A stretch of DNA of 43,140 bases. Source: Rhizobium sp. Root483D2 (GTDB lineage Bacteria; Pseudomonadota; Alphaproteobacteria; Rhizobiales; Rhizobiaceae). The DNA lies in the NCBI RefSeq assembly GCF_001426685.1, contig NZ_LMFB01000023.1, positions 39,002-82,141 of the forward strand, read 5' to 3'. A program made the position numbers and the translations under genes. Positions 26,337 to 34,284 of the stretch are shown one piece after another. Position 1 is the stretch's first letter; every line of letters begins with the position of its first letter. The notes under the pieces were generated by a model. The model searched no databases. It was not told where the DNA came from and saw only the letters and a list, made by a program, of their open reading frames with translations.

Positions 26337-26509
26337 CATCAACTCCGAGTGTGTTCGCGAAGAAAATGTGACGAAGAACGCGGTCCAAACCATCTTGTTC
26401 CAAGATTTTTTGCTGTGTCCGCTATCGGACAATTTGGAGAACCAAAAACTCGAAATTGGCACCACAATCGCGCGTATAGCTCGCCGATGTGTATCAATAT
26501 GGTACAGAT

Positions 26510-26567
26510 TTAATCACGAAATTATGAGTAATATTTAGCTTTGAAATATTAGTAATTAGTGATTTAA
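26510..26567. other. AT-rich dyad, nearly concentric
   Basis: Inner arms TAATATTT (26529-26536) and AAATATTA (26544-26551) match exactly. Outer arms TTAATCAC and GTGATTTAA (26510-26517 and 26559-26567) share almost the same centre. No T-run ending or gene end fits a terminator. Confidence 0.5.
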
Positions 26568-26678
26568 TAGTCCTGTTAGCCGTTTCATTGATATATAGCA
26601 TCGATATTTAGTAGTGTTATTCTGCAACTTTCACGGATATTACATAAGACCGTTTACGACGGTTAACAATGCTCTTCT

Positions 26679-26713
26679 GGAACTATCGCGCTTGCAATCA
26701 GCGCGGTAGTTCC
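26679..26713. other. 13-bp-arm hairpin
   Basis: GGAACTATCGCGC (26679-26691) pairs with GCGCGGTAGTTCC (26701-26713) around nine bases; one position is a T-G pair. It is followed by AAAATTC, not a T-run, so it is more likely a site or structured RNA than a terminator. Confidence 0.5.
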
Positions 26714-26834
26714 AAAATTCAACAATAGATGGTGATACATCTGTGGGAAGGCAACCTAAAAAGGAAAATATACCTTTACAGACTCATGTATTCGGGTTGA
26801 TATGAGGAATTAAATCCTTAATCTGGAGAATCCC

Positions 26835-27110
26835 ATGAAGCATGCTCGCGGCATCGATCTTCGTGCGCCGTTCTCGCCATCGGAGTTTGGCGAGCATGAC
26901 GGCAAGCAATTTCAAACCTTGAAAGGCTTGCGTGAATGGGAAGTGCTTGGGGCGAGATGCGGGAAGTGTGGGCGCGTGGCTTGGCTGGATAAGACAGCAG
27001 TGTTGCGGCAATGTGGGGATCGGTATTTGCGAAACCTTCGCGGCATGCTGAAATGCCGGTGTGGCAACCGGGAAGGCAATCGCGTATTGATCGGAACGTT
27101 GCCGCGCTAA
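26835..27110 (+). CDS. Zinc-ribbon-type hypothetical protein
   Basis: A 91-residue protein with a GGAGA ribosome-binding site. It has one C-x2-C pair (CGKCGRV) and a second pair (CRCGN) that together can bind zinc. The segment between, LDKTAVLRQCGDRYLRNL, looks helical. The pattern is like short zinc-binding proteins seen often in rhizobial accessory regions. Function unknown. Confidence 0.65.
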   Translation: MKHARGIDLRAPFSPSEFGEHDGKQFQTLKGLREWEVLGARCGKCGRVAWLDKTAVLRQCGDRYLRNLRGMLKCRCGNREGNRVLIGTLPR

Positions 27111-27144
27111 AGCACGACATCACCAGCCAGCCGGTTCCGTCCGC

Positions 27145-27219
27145 TCAAAGGATCAGCTGAAACGCGACCGATCCGGCAATGGCGACAATGACCGCAAGGA
27201 CGATGCAACCGAAGATCAT
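27145..27219 (-). CDS. Candidate 24-residue membrane peptide
   Basis: A complete ATG-to-stop frame encodes a peptide starting MIFGCIVLAVIVAIAGSVAF, one hydrophobic helix. A purine-rich GGCGGAAA lies upstream. Too short for certainty; it may be chance. Confidence 0.25.
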   Translation of the reverse strand: MIFGCIVLAVIVAIAGSVAFQLIL

Positions 27220-27338
27220 TCCCAAATTTCCGCCGATCTACCATATGCTGTCCGCAGCATTGTCAGAAGCCCATTTCCTTGCCGAGTACGTAGACGAGAT
27301 AATTAGTATGACCAATTGCCAGATGGCGATGTCGATTA

Positions 27339-27557
27339 TCACGCTGCATTCCTCCCTTGTATAAAGTCGTCTCCGATAAGTGAATAGATGTCTTCTTCAA
27401 TAAGTTTCAGATTCCGTTTCCACGTGGATGCAAGTTCATATTCCTTGTCGTCCATCATATCTTTGATCATCATTCGCATTGTTCTGAAAAATTCGTCTCG
27501 TTTATTCGAATTCTCGATAAGAATTTCGTAAGTGTATGTGAGTTCGTTGGTGTGCAA
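27339..27557 (-). CDS. Hypothetical protein, 72 residues
   Basis: Helical, charged protein with RDEFFRTMRMMIKDMMDD and ELASTWKRNLKLIEEDIYSL. The start is a TTG with a GGAT upstream, so the N-terminus is uncertain. It lies just downstream of the integrase gene on the same strand and may be co-transcribed with it, where excisionases are often found, but no HTH or known excisionase motif is visible. Confidence 0.45.
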   Translation of the reverse strand: MHTNELTYTYEILIENSNKRDEFFRTMRMMIKDMMDDKEYELASTWKRNLKLIEEDIYSLIGDDFIQGRNAA

Positions 27558-27638
27558 TTTTCATATCCATTATTGGATATGACTTATTCATAACGTAGAG
27601 AGTGTATTTCGCCTTTAAGTCATATTAGTTGATGTTGA

Positions 27639-28997
27639 TTATATCGATGTGTCTTGGTCGTATTTTGGTATCACGTCATCTAATGCTTCTTTCATCTGTT
27701 GTAGAGTTACCAAGCCGCCGTAATATCCAGTCATGCCTTTAGTTGCATGACCGAGAATTGCATCTTGTACTTGGTCTTTGTGTATGCTTGTTCTCAAGAG
27801 CGTTGCCATGCGATGGCGATATGCTTTGAGGGATTTTGTGGGAACGACAGTTTTGATCAACTTCCGGGTTTTATCGTTCAATCGCTGAACGCCCTTGTCT
27901 CCGTGAAACCGAGCGGAAAACCCCAATCTAAATTCCTTCATGACAGCCAAAGAGTCGCCTACCAAAGGGATATCACGCGCTCTTTGCCCGCTCTTTAGTT
28001 CCGTGCGATACGGTCCTAATCTGATTTTGATGTGGGAAATTCCAGCGTCGTCAATAACGATATCCTCCGGTGCCATTAGTGCGAGTTCCGAGACGTAGCA
28101 ACCGGTATTCTGCGCAATCAATAGCATTGCTTTTACTTCGGCACCGGCATTGGATATTTTGATTTTGTCACGAATTGCACGGACTTCGTCTTCCGTGAAT
28201 TCTTCACCCTTGCCCGCATCAGTGGCTTTGATCCGCTTTATATCGCGGAATGGGTTCTTCAGGTCGCCCGGATGTTCGTCCAGCACCGCATCAAGAATGG
28301 AGCGAAGGTGTTCGATGTGATCGCTTGCACGTTCGCTTTTGAACCTGCCGCGATTCACTTCGCCAACGAGACCGGAGCGGAAATCCTTCGCGTTTGCGAT
28401 AGTCAATTTCAAAACATCGGCATCGCCGCTGATGAGTTCGGCATAAATCTCAACAGATAGCTCAAACTTGCGCCAGAATTTCTTCGCCTTGTCTTCGCTC
28501 TTTCTCATGACCTTATCGACGCAAATCACCTTAAATCGCTCAAATGCCTGCATCCATGACAGACCGGGTACATCAACAGCGCCAGCCATGGCGGCACGCT
28601 GGATACGGCTTGGGTTGGCTATGCGATTGCGAGCGTCAAGAACCGGTGAAGCGAGAGCAATCATCTCGCGAATGGAGTCCTTCCGGTATTCCGGGGCAGT
28701 GCGATATGGAAAGCCGAGATAGCTGGCTGCATCGACCGCATTTTCATATGTCGGCGGCAACGGATTGTCGTTCTCGCCAGCCGGGTACCAATTCATATGA
28801 TTCTTCATATGTGGTCCGACCTTCATAAGAGCTTCACGCCGGTCGCGGGTCTTTAAGCTAATCCAAATCTGTTTGATCTGTTTGCCGGATTTCGTTTTGC
28901 CCACTTTCTTCCAGCTTGCTTTTGGCACCGTGTACATGAAGTACCACCAGCCGCCTTTACGTTCTTGAAGATATGTGCGGTATTCTGCATTAGCCAT
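27639..28997 (-). CDS. Tyrosine recombinase (integrase)
   Basis: A 452-residue phage-type integrase, with an N-terminal arm-binding domain (GGWWYFMYTVPKASW), a core-binding domain at about 140-250, and a catalytic domain at 260-430. Catalytic motifs: box I is NTGCYVSEL (298-306), where Tyr301 stands in place of the normally invariant Arg; RHR at 394-396; LGH at 415-417; and the nucleophile Tyr425 or Tyr426 in MTGYYGG. The reading direction is inward from the right end, and the gene is about 290 bases from attR, the usual arrangement. If the Arg-to-Tyr change is real it should strongly impair recombination; the rest of the site looks intact. Confidence 0.92.
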   Translation of the reverse strand: MANAEYRTYLQERKGGWWYFMYTVPKASWKKVGKTKSGKQIKQIWISLKTRDRREALMKVGPHMKNHMNWYPAGENDNPLPPTYENAVDAASYLGFPYRTAPEYRKDSIREMIALASPVLDARNRIANPSRIQRAAMAGAVDVPGLSWMQAFERFKVICVDKVMRKSEDKAKKFWRKFELSVEIYAELISGDADVLKLTIANAKDFRSGLVGEVNRGRFKSERASDHIEHLRSILDAVLDEHPGDLKNPFRDIKRIKATDAGKGEEFTEDEVRAIRDKIKISNAGAEVKAMLLIAQNTGCYVSELALMAPEDIVIDDAGISHIKIRLGPYRTELKSGQRARDIPLVGDSLAVMKEFRLGFSARFHGDKGVQRLNDKTRKLIKTVVPTKSLKAYRHRMATLLRTSIHKDQVQDAILGHATKGMTGYYGGLVTLQQMKEALDDVIPKYDQDTSI

Positions 28998-29208
28998 AAG
29001 TAATATCGCCGCCTATAAGACGGTCTCTGCCAAACTCTGATTTAAGGTGAATGGCAGGCTTCTATGGCAACGCTGGCAAGGTGTCAACTGTACATGAGCA
29101 TGTTTCGAGCCGGTTAAGCGACTCGAAAGCTATGATCTATTACGAGGTTGGTTTAGAATTTGGAATTAAATCAAATTCATGGTTCGTAATACTTGTATGA
29201 CTACGCAA

Positions 29209-29220
29209 AACATTAACAAA
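29209..29220. repeat. Candidate integrase arm-type site, right
   Basis: AACATTAACAAA matches 13118-13129 exactly and in the same orientation, 68 bases outside the attR core. Consistent with an integrase arm site; based on pattern only. Confidence 0.35.
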
Positions 29221-29236
29221 AAGATGCATGAAGGTT

Positions 29237-29253
29237 AACGAAAACGGGCTGAA
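29237..29253. repeat. Element-borne copy of the host terminator's 5' arm
   Basis: AACGAAAACGGGCTGAA is identical to host bases 12937-12953 just left of and into attL. At attR it lies 34 bases from the core repeat and supplies CAGCCCGTTTTCGTT on the minus strand. Confidence 0.8.
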
Positions 29254-29287
29254 TGATTGAAATCGTTGAGGAATTTACTATTCTTCA

Positions 29288-29316
29288 AAACCCATCATGG
29301 GTTCCAGCCCGCTTCT
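29288..29316. repeat. attR: 29-bp direct repeat at the right end of the element
   Basis: Exact copy of 12952-12980. It contains a 7-1-7 palindrome (AACCCAT-C-ATGGGTT) of the kind tyrosine recombinases use as core-type binding sites. Confidence 0.92.
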
Positions 29317-29367
29317 GCATGATCCCGATCGCAGCGAACCGCGGCGGGTACGCTCATGCTGGCGGTA

Positions 29368-29628
29368 TCAGTACATGACCGGCGTGATCGACGTGGCCTG
29401 ATGCTTCTTGCCCATCGCCTGATAGGCGATCGTGACTTTCTCGCCGACCTTCAGGCCCGGATTCTTGAATGCCGCCGGCAGCATGTATTTGGTGCCGTTC
29501 TTCAAGGTTACCGTCATCGCCTTCATGTCATAGGCGCGGATGGTTCCCGTCGTGGTGCTGGCCGCAAAGGCGGCGGATGACAGGGTGATGGCGGAAAGGA
29601 TCGTCAATGAGGTCAGAAGAGCACGCAT
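29368..29628 (-). CDS. DUF1344 family secreted protein
   Basis: An 86-residue protein with a Sec signal peptide (MRALLTSLTILSAITLSSAAFA-type; cleavage after AFA) and a small beta-rich domain: TGTIRAYDMKAMTVTLKNGT, then LKVGEKVTIAYQ. This is the short DUF1344 family of rhizobia, periplasmic, function unknown. The ATG at 29628 begins the signal peptide; the frame is open upstream but not coding. It is the host gene convergent with the EAL-CBS-GGDEF gene before the element inserted. Confidence 0.88.
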   Translation of the reverse strand: MRALLTSLTILSAITLSSAAFAASTTTGTIRAYDMKAMTVTLKNGTKYMLPAAFKNPGLKVGEKVTIAYQAMGKKHQATSITPVMY

Positions 29629-29942
29629 GGGTGTCGTCCTTGGTTGGTCCCCGCATCGGGGCCGGTCGTCTTGAAACCGACCGAAGCCCGTCGCGTCGCA
29701 GCCTGAAGCTGCCGGCGGCTCCCGGTTCGATTGTGACGCTAGGCCCGGTTTCACATCATTTCAAATTAAAGAAACTTAATCTTTCCAAGGCTGAAGACGG
29801 CGCAATTTCGCCATGATGCGGCGCTGGGCCTGCCGCTTAAGACTTCCGAATCGAGCCGCCCCGGCTGGTGGCGGCAACAACAGCTTTGCCGTTTTCGTCC
29901 GGCGCGCTAGATAACCGGTTAACATCCACCAAGGAGAACACC
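29629..29942. other. Divergent promoter region between DUF1344 and quinone oxidoreductase genes
   Basis: About 310 bases with no gene. It holds the promoters of both flanking genes; no clear operator was found. Confidence 0.5.
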
Positions 29943-30941
29943 GTGACCCTGCCGAGCGAAATGACCTATGTCGATCTTCCGTCCCCCGGCGGCCCGGAAA
30001 AGATGGTTTTGGCACGCGGGCCGCTGCCGGAGATGAAGCCCGGCGATATCCTGATCCGGGTCGAGGCTTCCGGCGTCAACCGTCCCGATGTGCTCCAGCG
30101 GCTCGGCAATTATCCGCCGCCGCCGGGCGCGAGCCCTGTTCTCGGCCTGGAAGTGGCCGGCGAAGTGGTGGCCATGGGCGAGGGGGCCGAAGGCTTCATC
30201 GTCGGCGACAAGGTCTGTGGCCTTGCCAATGGCGGCGGCTATGCCGAATTCTGCGCGCTTCCGGCAACGCAGGCCATGCCTTGGCCGAAAGGGTATGACG
30301 CGGCGCGCGCGGCGGCACTTCCCGAAACCTTCTTCACCGTCTGGGCCAATGTCTTCCAGATGGCCGATCTGGTCGAAGGCGAAAAGATCCTCATCCATGG
30401 CGGCTCCAGCGGCATCGGCACCACCGCCATCCAGCTTGCCCGCGCCTTCGGCGCCGAGGTCTTCGTGACGGCCGGCAGCAAGGACAAGTGTGACGCCTGC
30501 GTGTCGCTCGGCGCCAAGCGGGCGATCAACTACCGCGAGGAGGATTTCAAGTCGGTCATCCTCGAGGAAACCGGCGGCAACGGCGTGGATGTCGTTCTCG
30601 ACATGGTCGGCGCTCCCTATTTCGACCGCAACATCGCCTCGCTCGCCAAGGACGGCCGCCTGTCGATCATCGCCTTTCTCGGCGGCGCCACCGTCGAAAA
30701 AGCCAACATCGCAGCCGTCCTTGCCAAGCGCCTGCACATCATGGGCTCCGCCATGCGGCCGCGCACGGCGGTCGAGAAAGAGGCGATCCGCGACGATCTG
30801 GAAGACAATGTCTGGCCGTTGCTGGAAGATGGCGACGTGGCGCCGGTGATGCACGCGATCGTGCCGTTCTCTGAAGTGGCCGAAGCGCACCGCCTGATGG
30901 AAGCCGGCGATCATATCGGCAAGATCGTCATGACATTCTAG
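29943..30941 (+). CDS. NAD(P)H-quinone oxidoreductase (zeta-crystallin/QOR family)
   Basis: A 332-residue medium-chain dehydrogenase/reductase without the zinc ligands of alcohol dehydrogenases. It has the GroES-like N-terminal part ([39 protein letters not shown]), a Rossmann NADPH site ([20 protein letters not shown]) and the [10 protein letters not shown] substrate region. It would reduce quinones with NADPH in the cytoplasm. The GTG at 29943 follows AAGGAG at the right distance and is preferred over the ATG at 29961. Confidence 0.93.
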   Translation: MTLPSEMTYVDLPSPGGPEKMVLARGPLPEMKPGDILIRVEASGVNRPDVLQRLGNYPPPPGASPVLGLEVAGEVVAMGEGAEGFIVGDKVCGLANGGGYAEFCALPATQAMPWPKGYDAARAAALPETFFTVWANVFQMADLVEGEKILIHGGSSGIGTTAIQLARAFGAEVFVTAGSKDKCDACVSLGAKRAINYREEDFKSVILEETGGNGVDVVLDMVGAPYFDRNIASLAKDGRLSIIAFLGGATVEKANIAAVLAKRLHIMGSAMRPRTAVEKEAIRDDLEDNVWPLLEDGDVAPVMHAIVPFSEVAEAHRLMEAGDHIGKIVMTF

Positions 30942-30974
30942 AGTCTGGACTTCTTCGTCTTGCTATCGCTCTCG

Positions 30975-31015
30975 TGCAATTGCCCCCCCCCTTGCAATCG
31001 CCCCCTTGCAATCGC
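30975..31015. repeat. Short tandem repeat with C-tract
   Basis: Units of TTGCAATCGCCCCC recur about three times with variable C-runs (up to ten Cs). It lies at the start of the small transcription unit described next. A homopolymer of this kind could be length-variable. Confidence 0.7.
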
Positions 31016-31070
31016 AAAGAATCGGATTACCTTTACCTCATCTTCAACGAAACGAAAGGAAGGTGATCCA

Positions 31071-31145
31071 GTGTCTAATGAGATTTTAAACCTCGTAACG
31101 GGCATGGGAGTTGTGATGGTAGGAACGAGGCAGCCCTCGATCTGA
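31071..31145 (+). CDS. Candidate 24-residue small protein or leader peptide
   Basis: A GTG-initiated frame encodes VSNEILNLVTGMGVVMVGTR followed by QPSI. It is preceded by AAAGGAAGGTGATCCA, an extended match to the 16S 3'-end complement, so initiation should be unusually strong. A strong terminator follows about 70 bases later. I do not recognise it. Confidence 0.35.
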   Translation: MSNEILNLVTGMGVVMVGTRQPSI

Positions 31146-31215
31146 ACCACCCTTCCGGCGGGTCGTGTCTTTGAGAAGATACGGTCCGGGCCTCTTACCT
31201 GGCCAAAACTCATGG

Positions 31216-31242
31216 AGGGCCGCTTTTTAAGCGGCCCTTTTT
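31216..31242 (+). terminator. Strong plus-strand intrinsic terminator
   Basis: AGGGCCGCTT and AAGCGGCCCT pair perfectly around TTT and are followed by TTTT. It ends the small transcription unit of 30942-31215, between two genes that do not need it (the quinone oxidoreductase stops 275 bases earlier). Confidence 0.85.
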
Positions 31243-31269
31243 GTTTGTCTGGAGAGTGGCTTTCAGCGT

Positions 31270-31581
31270 TTAATTCTGATTGCCGGGCTCAGGCAGGTCT
31301 GCGGGATCCAATGGACACCGTTTCGAACTGTAGATCCGCAAAATAAAAACCGTATCGTCGATGACGGTGTAGGGAATGATAAATCCGTAGCGGGGTTCAA
31401 CAAGCTCGCGGATATCCTCCCTCATGGTTTTGCGCCCGATGGCTTGATGCTTGGCAAGCGGCCGGATGGTTTTGGAAATGTGGCTTACGACCGATCGGAA
31501 ACCGGAGGGATTTTTGAGGCGGAGCCATTCTTTGAGATCATCGAGATCAGACATGGCCTGAGGCGTAAACCGTATCCGCAT
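31270..31581 (-). CDS. RelE/ParE-family toxin
   Basis: A 103-residue toxin: MRIRFTPQAMSDLDDLKEWL, helix, then MREDIRELVEPRYGFIIPYTV and VFILRIYSSKRCP. The RYGFIIPYTVIDDTVFILRI pattern is typical of the ParE subgroup. It is downstream of its antitoxin on the same strand, with eight bases between stop and start. Confidence 0.8.
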   Translation of the reverse strand: MRIRFTPQAMSDLDDLKEWLRLKNPSGFRSVVSHISKTIRPLAKHQAIGRKTMREDIRELVEPRYGFIIPYTVIDDTVFILRIYSSKRCPLDPADLPEPGNQN

Positions 31582-31589
31582 CGGCAGGT

Positions 31590-31868
31590 TTAAAGTTTTG
31601 AGGGCTTGGGTCTGGCCTTCTTCGCGCCGCTATCCCAACTTTCCAGCCAGTCCAGCACTTCCGGGCCATCGAATGAGTGGCCAGCTTTGGCATCAGCGAT
31701 GGCGCTATCCATCTCGTTAAACCAGCGAAGCTGATTGTTGACATAGGTGCCGATGGCATCGTTGACGATCAAGGAGCGCGAGCGTCCGGTCTTTTCGGCC
31801 AGTGACGCGATTTGTGCTTCCAGGCTTTCTGGAAGTTCGACCAACGGTCTTTTGAGCGGCTGCGTCAT
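31590..31868 (-). CDS. Ribbon-helix-helix antitoxin (ParD/CopG-like)
   Basis: A 92-residue protein starting MTQPLKRPLVELPESLEAQI with a RHH fold: beta strand VELPES, then helices IASLAEKTGRSRSLIVNDAI. The C-terminal WLESWDSGAKKARPKPSKL probably binds the toxin. The ATG at 31868 is preferred over one at 31898. It is the first gene of a two-gene toxin-antitoxin operon on the minus strand. Confidence 0.78.
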   Translation of the reverse strand: MTQPLKRPLVELPESLEAQIASLAEKTGRSRSLIVNDAIGTYVNNQLRWFNEMDSAIADAKAGHSFDGPEVLDWLESWDSGAKKARPKPSKL

Positions 31869-31943
31869 CCTTGTCTCCACGCGAATTCCAAGTCTCATCC
31901 TACCATAATTTTTTCCGTCTGCACCGGAAAGCGCGACGAGGCT

Positions 31944-32681
31944 CTAAACCCCAAACCGCCCCAGCGCCGGAATTTTCACCGCCGGACGCATGACGTCGAT
32001 ACCCGCCACCAGCCCCATGAAATGCACCTCCAGACCGCTGCGCACGCCCGCCGAAATGCCGAGCAGGCCATAGAGCGTCGCGTGCATATCCAGCCCATCG
32101 GCATCGACCGAAAACAGCTTGCCCTCCGGCAGATAGTCGCGGCCGACCGCGTCCGGCGGCAGGACGGCGCCAAGCTCTGGCACCGAGCGCAGCACATGGG
32201 CGACGAATGTATTCGAGTTCGGCCCCGGCCAAATCCGGTAGGCGCCCGGCGTCGCATAGGGATAAGACTGAATGGCCTGTTCGACCTTGGCTATCAAACT
32301 GATGGCGGCCTCGCCCTTGACGCTAGCAACCAGGTTCGGCGTGTTTGAATACCAGCGTGCATCGGCGAGATAGCCATTGCGGCGGATCGGCGAACCCCAG
32401 CCCACCTTGTCATAGCGGTTATAGACCGTATCGCCATGTCCCTTGGTGACGATCCAGGAATGGCTGGCGACTGCCCCTTTCATGCCGCCTGTCGTGGCGG
32501 AAAAGATATAGATGGCCGCGTCCTGGTCGTCTGCCGGCCTGGGCAGGATCCGGGCCGAGGTCCAGTCCGCCTCCCGCCAGTTTGCCGGTCTTTCCTTGAC
32601 ATACCACCAGCCGGCCGAAGCCAGCGCCGGTACGAGATAGACGAACAGGATGGCAAGAAGCAGCCAGCGAAAAAATTTCAT
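31944..32681 (-). CDS. DUF3750 family protein
   Basis: A 245-residue protein with a single N-terminal membrane segment (FRWLLLAILFVYLVPALASA) that anchors or exports it. The remainder is a DUF3750-type domain (AAIYIFSATTGGMKGAVASH, WIVTKGHGD, then GPNSNTFVAHVLRSVPELG with an N-x-F-x-A-H motif as in transglutaminase-fold DUFs). The start MKFFRWLLL at 32681 is clear because it opens the signal; the frame is open far upstream by chance. Function unknown. Confidence 0.8.
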   Translation of the reverse strand: MKFFRWLLLAILFVYLVPALASAGWWYVKERPANWREADWTSARILPRPADDQDAAIYIFSATTGGMKGAVASHSWIVTKGHGDTVYNRYDKVGWGSPIRRNGYLADARWYSNTPNLVASVKGEAAISLIAKVEQAIQSYPYATPGAYRIWPGPNSNTFVAHVLRSVPELGAVLPPDAVGRDYLPEGKLFSVDADGLDMHATLYGLLGISAGVRSGLEVHFMGLVAGIDVMRPAVKIPALGRFGV

Positions 32682-32756
32682 GGGTCCGTCCGGGTTTTGC
32701 GTTGTCTTGTCTTCGTCTAAAGACAAGGGAGAAGTTGGATTTTTGAGGGCACAACC

Positions 32757-33764
32757 ATGTCGAACCCGGTTCTTGTTGAAGTCACGCGCGGTAATCTCGT
32801 CGAAAGCCGCCATCGCGGCATGGTGATCGTTGTCGATGGCGATGGGAAGACGGTGTTTTCGCTCGGCGAGACCGATGTCGGCGTCTTTCCGCGTTCGGCC
32901 TGCAAGGCCATGCAGGCGCTGCCCTTGATGGAGACGGGAGCCGCCGATGCCTATGGCTTCGACAAGCGGGCTTTGGCGCTGTCCTGTTCCTCGCATAATG
33001 GCGAGCCGGAACATGTGGCGCTGGCGGCCGAAATGCTGGCGGCAGCCGGCCGGGATGTCTCGACGCTCGAATGCGGCGCCCATTGGTCGTTCCAACAGGA
33101 TACGATCATCAACCAGGCGCGCATGCTCGATCATCCGACGGCGCTGCATAACAATTGTTCGGGCAAACATGCCGGTTTCATCTGCGCCTGCTGCCATAGC
33201 GGCGAGGAACCGGAAGGCTATGTCACCTATGATCACCCGCTGCAGCGCGACATCCGTGGCGTCATGGAAAGCCTGACGGGTGCCGTGCTCGCCCATGACA
33301 ATTGCGGCACCGACGGTTGCTCGATCCCGACCTATGCCGTGCCGTTGAAGGGCCTTGCCCATGGCTTTGCGAAAATGGCAACCGGCAACGGCCTGGAGCC
33401 GCTGCGCGCCAAGGCCTCGAAGCGCCTCATCGAAGCCTGCATGGCCGAACCCTTCTATGTCGCCGGCAGCCGGCGTGCCTGCACCCGGCTGATGCAGACC
33501 GCACCGGGCCGCATTTTCGCCAAGACCGGCGCCGAGGGCGTCTTCTGCGCCGCCATCCCGGAACAGGGCATTGCCATCGCACTGAAATGCGAGGACGGCA
33601 CCACTCGCGCCGCCGAAGCCATGATCGCCGCCACGCTCGCCCGCTTCTTCACCGATGAGCCGGAATTGCACGATAACCTGATGGCGCAGGCCAATAACGC
33701 GATGAAAAACTGGAACGGCATCCATGTCGGCGATGTCAGGGTGACCAGCGCTTTTGCGGCTTGA
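32757..33764 (+). CDS. L-asparaginase of the Rhizobium etli (class 3, ReAV/ReAIV) type
   Basis: A 335-residue member of the Asparaginase_II family, which hydrolyses asparagine to aspartate and ammonia. It shows the residues established for ReAV: Ser47-x-x-Lys50 in FPRSACKAMQ, a second serine in SCSSHNGEP (Ser79), and the zinc ligands Cys134 and Lys137 in NNCSGKHAG together with the Cys in HDNCGTDGC. The numbering is one less than the ReAV enzyme described in the literature. It is cytoplasmic, with no signal peptide. The divergent DUF3750 gene lies just upstream. Confidence 0.93.
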   Translation: MSNPVLVEVTRGNLVESRHRGMVIVVDGDGKTVFSLGETDVGVFPRSACKAMQALPLMETGAADAYGFDKRALALSCSSHNGEPEHVALAAEMLAAAGRDVSTLECGAHWSFQQDTIINQARMLDHPTALHNNCSGKHAGFICACCHSGEEPEGYVTYDHPLQRDIRGVMESLTGAVLAHDNCGTDGCSIPTYAVPLKGLAHGFAKMATGNGLEPLRAKASKRLIEACMAEPFYVAGSRRACTRLMQTAPGRIFAKTGAEGVFCAAIPEQGIAIALKCEDGTTRAAEAMIAATLARFFTDEPELHDNLMAQANNAMKNWNGIHVGDVRVTSAFAA

Positions 33765-33813
33765 GCGCAGGCTTGAAAGCCTTTTTTAGATGGCAGGAAG
33801 GTGAGGCACGGTA

Positions 33814-34129
33814 TGTCGAAATTGCAGTCTATCATTGACGGGGATTTGCTGCCCCATCCGCGTCCGGGTGAAATCCTCCTCACGACTTTCTGGTGCCGAT
33901 GGCGTTGAGCCAGAATGGTCTCGCGCGCGCCATCCGGGTGCCGCCGCGCCGGATCAATGAAATCGTGCTCGGAAAGCGGATCGTGACGGCTGATACCGAT
34001 CTGCGGCTCGCCCGCTATTTCGGCCTGTCCGAAGGATTTTTCCTGCGGCTGCAGACGGACCACGATATCATGCAGACACGCCGGACGCTGGGCGCAGAGC
34101 TTGATCGCATCACGCCGAGGGCCGCCTAA
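33814..34129 (+). pseudogene. HigA-like HTH antitoxin gene, frameshifted and lacking its toxin
   Basis: The first frame (from ATG 33814) reads MSKLQSIIDGDLLPHPRPGEILL and hits a stop after about 30 codons. The next frame continues LVPMALSQNGLARAIRVPP, then RINEIVLGKRIVTADTDLRL and RYFGLSEGFFLRLQ, which is the typical HigA/VapI HTH antitoxin. One base has changed at about 33880-33890. A GTG at 33893 could start the downstream frame, but the HTH core would then lack its normal N-terminus. No HigB toxin precedes it, so it is an orphan. Confidence 0.8.
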
Positions 34130-34284
34130 GCCTCGATCATGCGTGAGCCTTGGCCCACCGAGTTGCGACCGCAGCGGCACCCGGCCGGAACGGCGAGATC
34201 GCAGGCTGGAAAACGGCCGGCGCCATCGTTATGGTCAGCGCGGGATCACGCGGTGCGCCGGTCAACAATCGATGGGAAGCCTGG

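Larger units (their letters stand above)
26337..26834. other. AT-rich non-coding gap with two large inverted repeats
   Basis: About 500 bases without a gene, very AT-rich at 26500-26640. It holds an AT dyad (26510-26567) and a strong hairpin (26679-26713), and the promoter of the zinc-ribbon gene at 26835. It is a second candidate origin or regulatory region. Confidence 0.5.
28998..29287. other. attP-proximal region right of the integrase gene
   Basis: About 290 bases with the integrase promoter, an exact 7-base inverted repeat TTTCGAG/CTCGAAA (29103-29128), a repeat shared with the left end (29209-29220) and a 17-base copy of the terminator's 5' arm (29237-29253). No gene. Confidence 0.5.
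12952..29316. mobile_element. Integrative element inserted in a transcription terminator
   Basis: The segment is bounded by a perfect 29-bp direct repeat, carries a tyrosine integrase reading inward from the right end, and differs from the backbone in lower GC content and in its many small hypothetical genes. It encodes a serine resolvase, a helicase/primase replication protein, an XRE regulator, a restriction-like HNH protein (broken), an RTX protein and a Flp pilin. No relaxase, mating-pair, capsid or terminase gene is recognisable, so it is best described as a non-self-transmissible integrative element or phage satellite. Joining the flanks across the repeat restores two convergent genes separated by about 117 bases and one terminator. 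Confidence 0.9.

Noticed and set aside
12952..29316. Complete prophage or conjugative element
   Set aside because: No capsid, portal, terminase, relaxase, coupling protein or VirB-type gene is recognisable in 16.4 kb.
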